39,397 nucleotides of DNA from positions 1 through 39,397 of the forward strand of contig JBBSME010000011.1 in assembly GCA_038233335.1 (NCBI GenBank), written 5' to 3'. The notes under the pieces were generated by a model. The model had not been told where the DNA came from. It saw only the letters and a program-made list of their open reading frames with translations, and did not search any database. Made by a program: the position numbers and the translations under genes. Each line of letters begins with the position of its first letter. The first letter of the stretch is position 1. Below are positions 15,485 to 23,371 of the stretch, piece by piece. Origin of the DNA: Iamia sp038233335 (GTDB lineage: Bacteria > Actinomycetota > Acidimicrobiia > Acidimicrobiales > Iamiaceae).

Positions 15485-17052
15485 GGACCTTCGGCCTGGT
15501 CGTCCCGCTGTTCGACGAGGCCGACCGCCTCCCAGAGTTCGCCGAGCAGCTCGTCGACTACGTCTCGAGTCACCCGCCTGGCAGCGAGCTCGTCTTCGTC
15601 GACGACGGCAGCACCGACGCCACCCCCGAGCTCGCCGCGCAGCTCGGCGCCGCCCACCCGGACGGGTCCGTGCGGTGCCTGCGCCGCCCCCACGAGGGCA
15701 AGGGAGCCGCTGTCGCCGCCGGGCTCCGGGCCACGACCGCTGACGACAGGGGCTTCTGCGATGTGGACCTCTCCACACCTCTCGACCAGCTCGACCAGAT
15801 CCTGCGCGCCGCGCGGCGGGCGCCCACCCTCGCGATCGGGTCGCGGGACCTGGCCTCCTCCCGGCTCCTGCGGGCCGAGGGACCCGTCCGCGAGGCCCTG
15901 GGCCGCACCTACAACCGGCTTCTCCAGGCCACGCTCACCCCCGGGGTCGTCGACACCCAGTGCGGAGCCAAGGTGGCCTCGGCCGAGGTCTGGGAGGCGG
16001 TGCTGCCCCACTGCCGAGAGGTGGGGTTCGCCTGGGACGTCGAGGTCATCGCCATCGCCACCGCCCTGGGCATCGCGGTCCAGGAGATCCCGATCGACTG
16101 GCGCCACGATGCGCGCTCCAAGGTGGACGTCGGCCGCGACGGCCTGGCGATGGTCTGGGCGATCCCCCGCATCTGGAGCAGCAGCCGAGACGCCGCCGCC
16201 AACGGGCGCATGACCCGCCCGGCTCCGCACGAGGCGCTCCGCGCCGCGCCGAGCGGACACCGGACCGCCGAGATCTTCGACCAGTCCAACGCCGAGAAGC
16301 TCATGGCCGCCGATCGGGTCCACTGGTGGTTCCGCAGCAAGGCTGCCCTGGTGTCCACCGCCCTGCGACGCACGGGTGAGAACGGAGATCCCGGCGGCTG
16401 GCTGGTCGACGCCGGAGCGGGGTCCGGCGGGGTGACGGCCCTGCTCGGGTGGCGGCCCGACCGGGTGATCGTGGTGGAGGGGAACGGCGCGCTGGTCACC
16501 CAGGCCAGGCACGCTCACGGCCTCCTGGGGCTGCAGAGCACCGTGCACGCGCTCCCGGTGGCCGACGGGGCGGCCTCCGTGGTCTGCCTGCTCGACGTCA
16601 TCGAGCACCTGGACGACCCGGTGGCCGCCCTCCAGGAGGCGGCGCGCGCCCTGGCCCCGGGGGGACGTCTGGTGGTGAACGTCCCCGCCCACCGGTGGCT
16701 CTGGAGCGCGGCCGACGAGTCCCTCGGCCACGTGCGGCGCTACGACCGCAGGCTCCTGCGTCGCCAGCTGGACGAGGCCGACCTCCGGCCGATCGTCCTC
16801 GCGCACGTGTTCAGCTGGCTCGTCCTGCCGGTGTGGGTGGCGCGGCGGCTGACCGGCGGAGGCGAGGCCGAGCTGGGCCTCGATCGCACGTCCCTGGTGA
16901 TCGACCGGACCGCCATGGTGCTCACCCGCGTCGAACGCGCCCTCCTCGGGCGCGCCAGCTCGCCCCTCGGCACGTCGCTGCTCTGCGTCGCCGAGCGCGC
17001 CGATGCGGGGCGGGCCCCATCGGTGGCGTCGAGTACCGTGACCCGCTCGTGA
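15481..17052 (+). CDS. Fusion of an Alg5-like polyprenyl-phosphate glucosyltransferase and a SAM methyltransferase
   Basis: A 523-aa soluble protein with two domains. Residues 1-240 are GT2: VRTFGLVVPLFDEADRLPEF, FVDDGSTDATPE, HEGKGAAVAAGL, the DVD metal motif at 94-96 (DVDLSTP), VDTQCGAK and FAWDVEVIAIA, as in dolichyl-phosphate glucosyltransferases. Residues about 265-510 are a class I methyltransferase: VHWWFRSKAAL, motif I DAGAGSGGVTALL at about 310, VCLLDVIEHLDDP, and LAPGGRLVVNVPAH. GTG 15481 overlaps the previous stop, and the stop overlaps the next GTG. The GT2 half would make polyprenyl-phosphate-glucose or a similar product. The methyltransferase half may methylate a sugar or a lipid in the same pathway. 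The continuous frame and even codon bias argue against a sequencing artefact. Confidence 0.85.
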   Translation: MRTFGLVVPLFDEADRLPEFAEQLVDYVSSHPPGSELVFVDDGSTDATPELAAQLGAAHPDGSVRCLRRPHEGKGAAVAAGLRATTADDRGFCDVDLSTPLDQLDQILRAARRAPTLAIGSRDLASSRLLRAEGPVREALGRTYNRLLQATLTPGVVDTQCGAKVASAEVWEAVLPHCREVGFAWDVEVIAIATALGIAVQEIPIDWRHDARSKVDVGRDGLAMVWAIPRIWSSSRDAAANGRMTRPAPHEALRAAPSGHRTAEIFDQSNAEKLMAADRVHWWFRSKAALVSTALRRTGENGDPGGWLVDAGAGSGGVTALLGWRPDRVIVVEGNGALVTQARHAHGLLGLQSTVHALPVADGAASVVCLLDVIEHLDDPVAALQEAARALAPGGRLVVNVPAHRWLWSAADESLGHVRRYDRRLLRRQLDEADLRPIVLAHVFSWLVLPVWVARRLTGGGEAELGLDRTSLVIDRTAMVLTRVERALLGRASSPLGTSLLCVAERADAGRAPSVASSTVTRS

Positions 17053-18125
17053 CCACCGGCCCCACCCTCGAACCCAAGGAGCCATCCCGAGGGGAACCCG
17101 ACGGCGCACGCGCCGCGACCGCGATCGTGACCGGTGCCGGCGGGTGGCTGGGTCAAAACCTGGTCCGGGCCCTGGCGCCGCACCGCACCCAGGTGCGCGC
17201 CCTGGTGGACCGGGCCGAGGACGCGCCGCTGCTGGAGCTGGTCGGTCCGTCGGTCCAGGTGCTCGTCGGCGACGTGCGGGCCCCGACGACGGCGGACCAG
17301 CTGCTCGCGGGCGCCGAGGGCGCGACGGTCTTCCACGCCGCCGGCGTGATCCATCCTCCCGGCCGGACGCGCCCCTTCTACGACGTCAACGTGGGGGGGA
17401 CCCAGTACCTGCTCGACCGCGCCCGCCGGGCGGGCAGCGGCCGCTTCCTCCACGTCTCTTCCAACTCCGTCTTCGGGGCCAACCCGCACCGCGACCACCG
17501 CTTCACCGAGGACTCTCCCTTCAACCCCTACCTGGGCTACGGCGAGTCGAAGCTCGAGGCTGAACAGCTCGTCCAACGGAGCCACGACCGGGGCGACCTC
17601 GAGACCGTGGTCCTGCGGCCACCGTGGTTCTACGGTCCCTTCCAGCCCCCTCGCCAGACGCAGTTCTTCGCCGCCATCCGCCGAGGTCGCTTCCCCCTCG
17701 TGGGTGATGGCCACCAACGTCGGTCCATGGCCTACACGGGGAGCCTCGTGTCGGCCCTCCTGCTGGCCGAGACCGCCGAGAAGGCCCCCGGGCAGTCCTA
17801 CTGGATCGCCGACGAGGAGCCCTACGAGCTGCGGCACGTCCTCGATGTCGTACGAGAGGCGCTCGAGGCCGAGGGGCTGGAGGTCTCGCCCCGCCGGCCT
17901 CGCCTGCCCCTCGTCGCCTCGACCGCGGCGGCGCGGGCCGATGCCCTCCTCCAGGGTGCGGGTCGCTACGTGCAGCCACTGCACGTCCTGGGAGAGCTGC
18001 GCGACACGATCGCCTGCGACATCTCCAAGGCCCACCTGGACCTCGGGTACGAACCCGTCGCCACGCTGGTCGAGGGGATGCGGTCCAGCATCCGGTGGTG
18101 CCTCGCGCGCGGGGAGCAGCTGTGA
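17049..18125 (+). CDS. NAD(P)-dependent epimerase/dehydratase (extended SDR)
   Basis: A 358-aa extended short-chain dehydrogenase. After a 22-residue tail, TAIVTGAGGWLGQNLVRAL forms the nucleotide-binding loop (GxxGxxG type), followed by GDVRAPTT, the active-site serine in HVSSNSVFG, and the YxxxK pair in YLGYGESKLEAE. The C-terminal half, with RPPWFYGP and the loop RRSMAYTGSLVSALLLA, is typical of sugar-nucleotide epimerases and related 3-beta-hydroxysteroid-type SDRs. GTG 17049 overlaps the stop of the fusion gene (GTGA), and its own stop overlaps GTG 18122. Substrate is unknown; its neighbours suggest a nucleotide sugar or prenyl-linked sugar. Confidence 0.8.
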   Translation: MTTGPTLEPKEPSRGEPDGARAATAIVTGAGGWLGQNLVRALAPHRTQVRALVDRAEDAPLLELVGPSVQVLVGDVRAPTTADQLLAGAEGATVFHAAGVIHPPGRTRPFYDVNVGGTQYLLDRARRAGSGRFLHVSSNSVFGANPHRDHRFTEDSPFNPYLGYGESKLEAEQLVQRSHDRGDLETVVLRPPWFYGPFQPPRQTQFFAAIRRGRFPLVGDGHQRRSMAYTGSLVSALLLAETAEKAPGQSYWIADEEPYELRHVLDVVREALEAEGLEVSPRRPRLPLVASTAAARADALLQGAGRYVQPLHVLGELRDTIACDISKAHLDLGYEPVATLVEGMRSSIRWCLARGEQL

Positions 18126-19147
18126 GCTCCGTCCTCGTCACCGGAGGCAGCGGGTACTTCGGCACCGAGGTGGTCAAACAGGCCCTGGCCCGTGGCCACG
18201 AGGTGCGCATCTTCGACCTCGAGCCACCGGCCGACCCCGGTCCGGCCACCTTCGCCAGGGGCGACGTCCGTGACCGCGACGCCCTCACCGCGGCCTGCGA
18301 GGGGGTGGACGTGGTGTTGAACAACGTGGCCCAGGTGCCCCTGGCCAAGGACCAAGAGCTGTTCTGGTCGGTCAACGTCCTGGGGACGGCCAACGTCCTC
18401 CTCGCCGCCCGCGACGCCGGGGTGGGGAAGGTGGTCCACACCTCGTCGAGCGCCATCTTCGGGATCCCCGAGCACAACCCCGTGGTGGAGGACACCCCGG
18501 GCCGGCCCCTCGAGGCCTACGGACGGGCCAAGCTCACCGCCGAGGTCCTGTGCCGCGACGCGGTGGACGGCGGCCTCGACGTCACCGTGGTGCGGCCCCG
18601 GACCATCCTCGGCCACGGGCGGCTGGGCATCATGGCCATCCTCTTCGAGTTCGTGGCCGAGGGAGCGCCGGTGTTCGTCCTCGGCGGCGGCCACAACCGC
18701 TACCAGTTCGTGCACGCGAGCGACCTGGCCGACGCCTGCCTGCGCTCCGCAGAGCGGCCGGGCCCGGCCACCTACAACGTCGGCGCCCGTGACCCGGGCA
18801 CCATGCGGGAGACCCTCCAAGCCCTCGTCGACCACGCCGGCACCGGCTCCCGCGTGCGCTCGCTGCCGACGGGCCCGGCGAGCAGCGCCATGCAGGCCCT
18901 GGGAGAGATGCGCCTCGTGCCCTTCGCCCCCTACCACTGGTTGCTCTACGGCGAGTCGCTCTGGTTCGACACGAGCCGGGCGGAGCGGGAGCTCGGGTGG
19001 AGCTCGACCCAGTCGAACGGCGAGATGCTCATCGAGTCCTACGAGTGGTTCCTGGCCCACCGGGACGAGCTGGCCTCGACCCGGGGCTCGCACCACCAGT
19101 CACCTGTCCGACTCGGCCTCCTCCGCGGGCTCAAGCGCCTCCCCTGA
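18122..19147 (+). CDS. NAD(P)-dependent epimerase/dehydratase, second copy in the operon
   Basis: A 341-aa extended SDR starting VSSVLVTGGSGYFGTEVVKQAL (GGxGxxG). It then has GDVRDRDAL, NVAQVPLAKD, the active-site serine in HTSSSAIFG, YxxxK in EAYGRAKLTAE, and VRPRTILGHGRLG. The sequence has the look of the 3-beta-HSD/UDP-hexose epimerase branch. It starts with a GTGA overlap of the previous stop. It is clearly different from the upstream SDR, with only the scaffold motifs shared, so the two probably catalyse successive or distinct steps. The gene is followed by a 62-nt gap that holds a new promoter. A role in making the sugar used by the neighbouring transferases is inferred. Confidence 0.8.
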   Translation: MSSVLVTGGSGYFGTEVVKQALARGHEVRIFDLEPPADPGPATFARGDVRDRDALTAACEGVDVVLNNVAQVPLAKDQELFWSVNVLGTANVLLAARDAGVGKVVHTSSSAIFGIPEHNPVVEDTPGRPLEAYGRAKLTAEVLCRDAVDGGLDVTVVRPRTILGHGRLGIMAILFEFVAEGAPVFVLGGGHNRYQFVHASDLADACLRSAERPGPATYNVGARDPGTMRETLQALVDHAGTGSRVRSLPTGPASSAMQALGEMRLVPFAPYHWLLYGESLWFDTSRAERELGWSSTQSNGEMLIESYEWFLAHRDELASTRGSHHQSPVRLGLLRGLKRLP

Positions 19148-19195
19148 GCGTCGGTCGGCCGGGGCTCCCCGTCGCTGGGACCTGGGCCGAACACC

Positions 19196-19201
19196 TACGC
19201 T
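19196..19201 (+). promoter_or_regulatory. -10 element TACGCT, probable leaderless promoter
   Basis: TACGCT is followed by CCCCGGCC and ATG 19210. It stands in the only sizeable gap of the operon, so the small protein and GMC oxidoreductase can be expressed apart from the upstream genes. Confidence 0.4.
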
Positions 19202-19209
19202 CCCCGGCC

Positions 19210-19533
19210 ATGCTTTGGTTCGAGCGCCAGCTGGTCGCCACCATGACGCGCCACCTTGACCCTGATGGACGGTCCCGGGTCTCCAACTACGTGGAGGGCT
19301 CCCTCACCGCCATGCCCGAGCACCTCCGCCTGTGTGTCGGCGCCGAGTCGTTGGCGCTCGGCCTCTGGGCCCGCCTCCCCGGGCGCCTCGGTGGCGCTCT
19401 CCGGGAAGGCTCGGCCGTCAGCCTGCAGGCCCTCGAGCTCCACCCCCTCAACCCGGTCCGCCAGTACGCCCGGCTGATGCGTTCCCTGGTCCTCTTCGCC
19501 GAGCAGGAGCTGCAGCCCGGAGCGGGGGGATGA
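19210..19533 (+). CDS. Small helical protein coupled to the GMC oxidoreductase (107 aa)
   Basis: A 107-aa protein starting MLWFERQLVATMTRHLDPDG, with a predicted mainly alpha-helical pattern, a semi-hydrophobic segment around residues 45-65 and no signal peptide. It ends ...FAEQELQPGAGG with an ATGA overlap onto the GMC oxidoreductase. The family is not recognised. Small helical partners encoded immediately before GMC-type dehydrogenases are known elsewhere, for example gluconate dehydrogenase gamma subunits, which act as chaperones or export partners. No Tat signal is seen here, so a cytoplasmic partner is more likely. The function is inference from context. Confidence 0.7.
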   Translation: MLWFERQLVATMTRHLDPDGRSRVSNYVEGSLTAMPEHLRLCVGAESLALGLWARLPGRLGGALREGSAVSLQALELHPLNPVRQYARLMRSLVLFAEQELQPGAGG

Positions 19534-20951
19534 CGACCCTCGACACCGAGATCGTCATCATCGGCTCAGGCGCGGGCGGCGCAGTCACCGCGGCCACATT
19601 GGCCCGCGCCGGCCGGGACGTGACCGTGGTCGAGGAAGGACCCTGGGTCGACCCCGGCGCGCTGGAGCCGTTCTCGCTCGACGAGATGGTGGCCAAGTAT
19701 CGCCACCAGGGGGGAGCGGCCGCCCTCGGAGCCCCACCGGTCGCCTACGCCGAGGGCCGGTGCGTGGGCGGCAGCACCGAGATCAACAGCGGCCTCTGGC
19801 ACCGCCTGCCCGACGCGCTGGCCGACGACTGGCGGGAGCGCCACCAGATCGAGGAGTTCACCCCGGAGGCCCTGGGCCGCTACGCGGACCGGATCGAAGA
19901 GGAGCTCACCGTGTCCAAGCTCCCGGGGGCGCCGCCGGAGTCCTCTGCGGTTCTCGCCCGCGGCGCCGACGCCCTCGACTGGAGGTCGGTCGAGTTCGCC
20001 CGGGTGTTCCGCTATGACCAGGACCACCGGGGCGTCAAGCAGACGATGGCCCGGACCTTCATCCCGGCCGCCGTCGACGCCGGCGCGACGATGCTCCCGA
20101 ACTGCCGCGTCGACCGGCTCCTGCGCTCGGGCGACCGCATCGTCGGCGTGCGGTGCACCCGACGCCGCCCGGATGGCACCGACGAGGATCTCACCCTGCA
20201 CGCCGACCACGTCATCGTCTGCGGGGGCGCGATCCAGACCCCGGCCCTGCTCCAGCGCAGCGGCCTCCGCCGCAACATCGGCGGCGGCCTCAAGCTGCAC
20301 CCGACGATCCGCGTGGCCGCCCGCTTCCGCCACGCCCTCGACCACGCCGACGTGCCGATGCACCGCATCACCGAGTTCGGCCCCGGTCTCGAGATCGGGG
20401 GGTCGGCCAGCCGGCGCAGCCACGTCGCCCTCGCCCTGTCGGACTCGACCGCCGACTACGACGACGCCATGGACGACTGGGAGAAGGTGGCGGTGTACTA
20501 CGCCGCCACCCATGACGGCGTGGGACGCGTCACCACCCTGCCCGGCCTGCGCGCCCCGCTCGTGACCTATCGCCTCAGCGAGGGCGACATGAGCCGCCTC
20601 GGCCGCGGCCTCGTCCTGCTGGGCGAGGCGCTGCTGGCCGCCGGAGCCACCGAGCTGTACCCCTCGATGACCGGCGCCCCGGTCGTCCGACGCCGGGAGG
20701 ACCTGGTCAGCTGGTGGGACGCGGTCACCCGCAGCCGGACCAACCTGATGACGGTCCACATGACCTCGTCGGTGCGCATCGGCGAGGACCGTGACAGGAG
20801 CGGGGCCGACAGCTACGGGCGCATCTGGGGGATGCGGAACCTGCGCGTGAACGACGCGTCGTTGCTGCCGGACGCCCCGGGTGTGAACCCGCAGAGCACG
20901 ATCATGACCCTGGCCCTGCGCAACGCAGACCAGTTCCTCGCTGATGGCTGA
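19530..20951 (+). CDS. GMC-family FAD-dependent oxidoreductase
   Basis: A 473-aa soluble flavoenzyme. The N-terminus, EIVIIGSGAGGAVTAATLAR, is the FAD Rossmann motif, ending in VVEEGP. RCVGGSTEINSGLW is the GMC signature region, CGGAIQTPALLQRSG the second family signature, and VNDASLLPDAPGVNPQSTIM the C-terminal FAD/active-site region that includes the Asn-Pro pair. The HMTSSVRIGEDRDRSGAD segment precedes it and holds a His usual in GMC enzymes. ATG 19530 overlaps the stop of the small protein. GMC enzymes oxidise alcohols such as sugars, sterols and choline. Within a glycan cluster, oxidation of a polyprenyl-linked or free sugar is plausible, but the substrate cannot be read from the sequence. 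Confidence 0.85.
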   Translation: MTTLDTEIVIIGSGAGGAVTAATLARAGRDVTVVEEGPWVDPGALEPFSLDEMVAKYRHQGGAAALGAPPVAYAEGRCVGGSTEINSGLWHRLPDALADDWRERHQIEEFTPEALGRYADRIEEELTVSKLPGAPPESSAVLARGADALDWRSVEFARVFRYDQDHRGVKQTMARTFIPAAVDAGATMLPNCRVDRLLRSGDRIVGVRCTRRRPDGTDEDLTLHADHVIVCGGAIQTPALLQRSGLRRNIGGGLKLHPTIRVAARFRHALDHADVPMHRITEFGPGLEIGGSASRRSHVALALSDSTADYDDAMDDWEKVAVYYAATHDGVGRVTTLPGLRAPLVTYRLSEGDMSRLGRGLVLLGEALLAAGATELYPSMTGAPVVRRREDLVSWWDAVTRSRTNLMTVHMTSSVRIGEDRDRSGADSYGRIWGMRNLRVNDASLLPDAPGVNPQSTIMTLALRNADQFLADG

Positions 20952-21271
20952 CCCGGTCACGCTGAGTGCCACCCCGGCGGAGGCCGGATCGGTCCGCCGG
21001 GCGAAGGGACGGGCAGCCACCCTGGTCCTCTCGGCTTCTGGAGCCTGGCCGTTCTACCGCCTGATGGGGCGCCGGGTCCTGGGCGCTCCACGTCGGCACC
21101 GCAGCCCTGAACGTCATCGCCATGGGCCTCACGCTCTGGATCGCCCGCCGACGGGTGGCGGGCTCGTTGTACACGGGCATCAGAATCGACAGCGTGTCGT
21201 GGACACCGGCGTTCCTCCGGTTTCGGCTCAGTAGGGCCAGGTGGACGGGTCGTGACCCAGGAGGCGGGTGA
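20944..21271 (+). pseudogene. Frameshifted remnant of a membrane protein
   Basis: The first part reads MADPVTLSATPAEAGSVRR up to about 21080 with normal G/C-ending codons. From about 21070 coding-type codon bias moves to the next frame, which reads SWALHVGTAALNVIAMGLTL and then WIARRRVAGSLYTGIRIDS, a clear transmembrane helix with a basic end. That second frame is blocked upstream by TGA at 21062-21064, so no single reading frame covers both parts. ATG 20944 overlaps the GMC stop, suggesting it was once the last gene of the operon. The 3' end runs into the convergent methyltransferase gene. The helix pattern recalls multi-pass glycosyltransferases, but this cannot be assigned. Confidence 0.5.
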
Positions 21272-21986
21272 CGCTTCCCAGCTTGACCGTGATCAGCACC
21301 TTGATGAGCACGTTGCGGGCGAACCAGGGCAGCTCGAGGGCCTGGTGCACGGCGTTGGCCACCCGGGCCTTGGGGCGGAGCCGCTCCCGCCGGTACTCGG
21401 TCATGGACTCGGACCGGCCCACGTAGCGCCAGTGGCCCCCAACGAACAGCTCCCGCAGGATGGCCAGGGTCACGCCGATGGAGCTGAACGAGTCGTGGAT
21501 GAGCATGGTGCCGCCGTCGGAGACCCGCGCCCCCCAGTCCCGGATGTCGGTTCGGGCCGGCCCGTAGCGGTGGGCGCCGTCGATGTAGAGCAGGTCGATG
21601 GGTCCGTCGACCTGGGCGTGGGCCACGTCGGAGAAGGCCCGCACGTGGGTGACCCGGTCCCGGACGCCGGCCTTCTCCAGGTTGCGGTTGAACACGTCGT
21701 GGTCCTCGGCCGCCTCGTCGACGAAGCCGTCGATCTCCTGCGGGCCGCGGTCGTTGCCGGCATGGGGGTCGATGGCCACCAGCTCGATGCCGGGAGCTGC
21801 GGATCGGCCCAGCACGACCGTGGAGCGGCCTCGGAAGCTGCCGATCTCCACGATCCTCCCACCAGGGGCGACGCGGTCAGCGCCCTCCCACAGCAGGCGG
21901 GCCTGGCCGTCGGTCATCCAGCCCTCGACGTCGGCCACATCGGCCAGGGTGGTCGCGAAGTCAGAGCGGTCAGCGGAAGGGGTCAT
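21228..21986 (-). CDS. Class I SAM-dependent methyltransferase (Methyltransf_24 type)
   Basis: A 252-aa soluble protein. Motif I is EIGSFRGRSTVVLG, the acidic strand end is VAIDPHAGND, and post-motif segments are PIDLLYIDGAHRYGPARTDI and GGTMLIHDSFSS. This matches the macrocin-O-methyltransferase-like/Methyltransf_24 family, which often methylates sugars in glycan or natural-product clusters. The C-terminus ends STWPY. It is transcribed against the upstream operon and diverges from the GT4 gene. ATG 21986 has no clear ribosome-binding site. The target is unknown; methylation of a sugar in the surface glycan is inferred from neighbours. Confidence 0.8.
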   Translation of the reverse strand: MTPSADRSDFATTLADVADVEGWMTDGQARLLWEGADRVAPGGRIVEIGSFRGRSTVVLGRSAAPGIELVAIDPHAGNDRGPQEIDGFVDEAAEDHDVFNRNLEKAGVRDRVTHVRAFSDVAHAQVDGPIDLLYIDGAHRYGPARTDIRDWGARVSDGGTMLIHDSFSSIGVTLAILRELFVGGHWRYVGRSESMTEYRRERLRPKARVANAVHQALELPWFARNVLIKVLITVKLGSVTRLLGHDPSTWPY

Positions 21987-22071
21987 CGGTACGGCGCTCG
22001 GCTCGGGTCGGGGTCCGGGGACAGCGGGCCAAGGAGCCCGGCATGACCACGCCGCCGAAGGACCCGTGCTC

Positions 22072-22077
22072 TAAAGT
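22072..22077 (+). promoter_or_regulatory. Possible -10 (TAAAGT) for the GT4-aftD-like operon
   Basis: TAAAGT is one of the few A/T-rich hexamers in the 163-bp divergent region between the methyltransferase and GT4 genes. It would start a leader of about 65-110 nt. No -35 is seen. Confidence 0.35.
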
Positions 22078-22149
22078 GAGACGGCTGCCCGGTGCGGGCG
22101 GCGCAGGCCCTCCACCCTACTCCGAGGCCCCACTCGACCCCGTGATCCG

Positions 22150-23352
22150 TTGACCTCTCCGCCCCTCTCTCCCCGCGTGGCTGCGCCCAAGATGGGCGAC
22201 ATCGCGGCCGCGGCCGGGCTCCAGCGGGTGCACATGATCGCGTGGCGCGACCTCGACGACGTCGAAGCCGGCGGGTCCGAACTCCACGCGGCCACCGTGG
22301 CCCGGCTGTGGGCCGAGGCCGGCCTCGAGGTCCTGATGCGGACCTCCTGGGCCCAGGGCCACCCGAACCACGGGCGGCGGGACGGCTACGAGGTCATCCG
22401 GAAGGCCGGGCGCTACCAGGTGTTCCCCCGCACCGCGCTGGCCGAGATCCGCAAGACCTACGGCCGACCCGACGGCCTGGTCGAGATCTGGAACGGCATG
22501 CCGTTCTTCTCGCCGCTGTGGGCCACGACCCCAAGCGTGGTGGTCCTGCACCACGTGCACGCCGACATGTGGAAGATGGTCCTGCCCCCCAACCTGGCCA
22601 AGGTGGGCGACACCGTGGAGCGCCAGCTGGCCCCCCGCATCTACCGCCGCAGCCGGATGATCACCCTCTCCCCCTCCTCCAAGGAGGAGATGGTGGACCT
22701 GGGGTTCCGGCCCGATCGCATCGACGTGGTGCCGCCGGGGATCGATCCCCGCTTCACCCCGGGCGGGCCGCTGGCCGAGCGTCCCCTCGTCGTCGGTGCC
22801 GGTCGCCTGGCCCCGGTCAAGCGCTTCGATCGGCTCATCCGGGCCGCCGCCGAGGCCCGCCAGACCACCCCTGACCTGGAGCTGGTCATCGCCGGCACCG
22901 GCCCCCTCCGCAACGAGCTGGAGGAGCTGATCGCCGGGCTCGACGCCCAGGAGTGGGTCACCCTCGCGGGCCGGGTCAGCGACGCGGAGCTGCTCGACCT
23001 GTATCGGCGGGCGTGGGTGATCGCGTCATCGTCGGTGCGGGAGGGGTGGAACATGACCCTCACCGAGGCCGCGGCCTGCGGCACCCCCGCCGTCGCCACC
23101 CGCATCGCCGGCCACGTCGACGCGGTGGCCGACGGGCGCGGTGGCCTGCTGGCCGACGACGATCGCGAGCTGGCCGCTCACCTCGCCGCGGTGACCTCGG
23201 ACGCGGACCTCCGGGCCCGGCTCTCCGCCGGCGCCCGCGACCACGTCACACAGTTCACCTGGGACGCGACGGCACGCTCCATCCTCACCGCCCTGGCCGA
23301 GGAGGCCGAGCGGTGGCAGGACCGGCCGTGGCGGGCCTGGCGTCGAGGGTGA
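22150..23352 (+). CDS. GT4-family glycosyltransferase
   Basis: A GT4 (GT-B fold) enzyme of up to 400 aa. The N-terminal domain has HMIAWRDLDDVEAGGSELHA, VIRKAGRYQVFPRTAL, EIWNGMPFFSP and HHVHADMWKM. The C-terminal domain has VVPPGIDPRFTPGG, VGAGRLAPVKRFDRLI and the nucleotide-sugar-binding EX7E region around EGWNMTLTEAAACGTP. GT4 enzymes use nucleotide sugars in the cytoplasm. TTG 22150, GTG 22177 and ATG 22192 are all possible starts and none has a ribosome-binding site; the family-conserved part begins near 22220, so any of them fits. It ends 19 nt before the AftD-like gene, with which it forms an operon. Confidence 0.85.
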   Translation: MTSPPLSPRVAAPKMGDIAAAAGLQRVHMIAWRDLDDVEAGGSELHAATVARLWAEAGLEVLMRTSWAQGHPNHGRRDGYEVIRKAGRYQVFPRTALAEIRKTYGRPDGLVEIWNGMPFFSPLWATTPSVVVLHHVHADMWKMVLPPNLAKVGDTVERQLAPRIYRRSRMITLSPSSKEEMVDLGFRPDRIDVVPPGIDPRFTPGGPLAERPLVVGAGRLAPVKRFDRLIRAAAEARQTTPDLELVIAGTGPLRNELEELIAGLDAQEWVTLAGRVSDAELLDLYRRAWVIASSSVREGWNMTLTEAAACGTPAVATRIAGHVDAVADGRGGLLADDDRELAAHLAAVTSDADLRARLSAGARDHVTQFTWDATARSILTALAEEAERWQDRPWRAWRRG

Positions 23353-23371
23353 CGGCCCCCACCCCCGCCAG

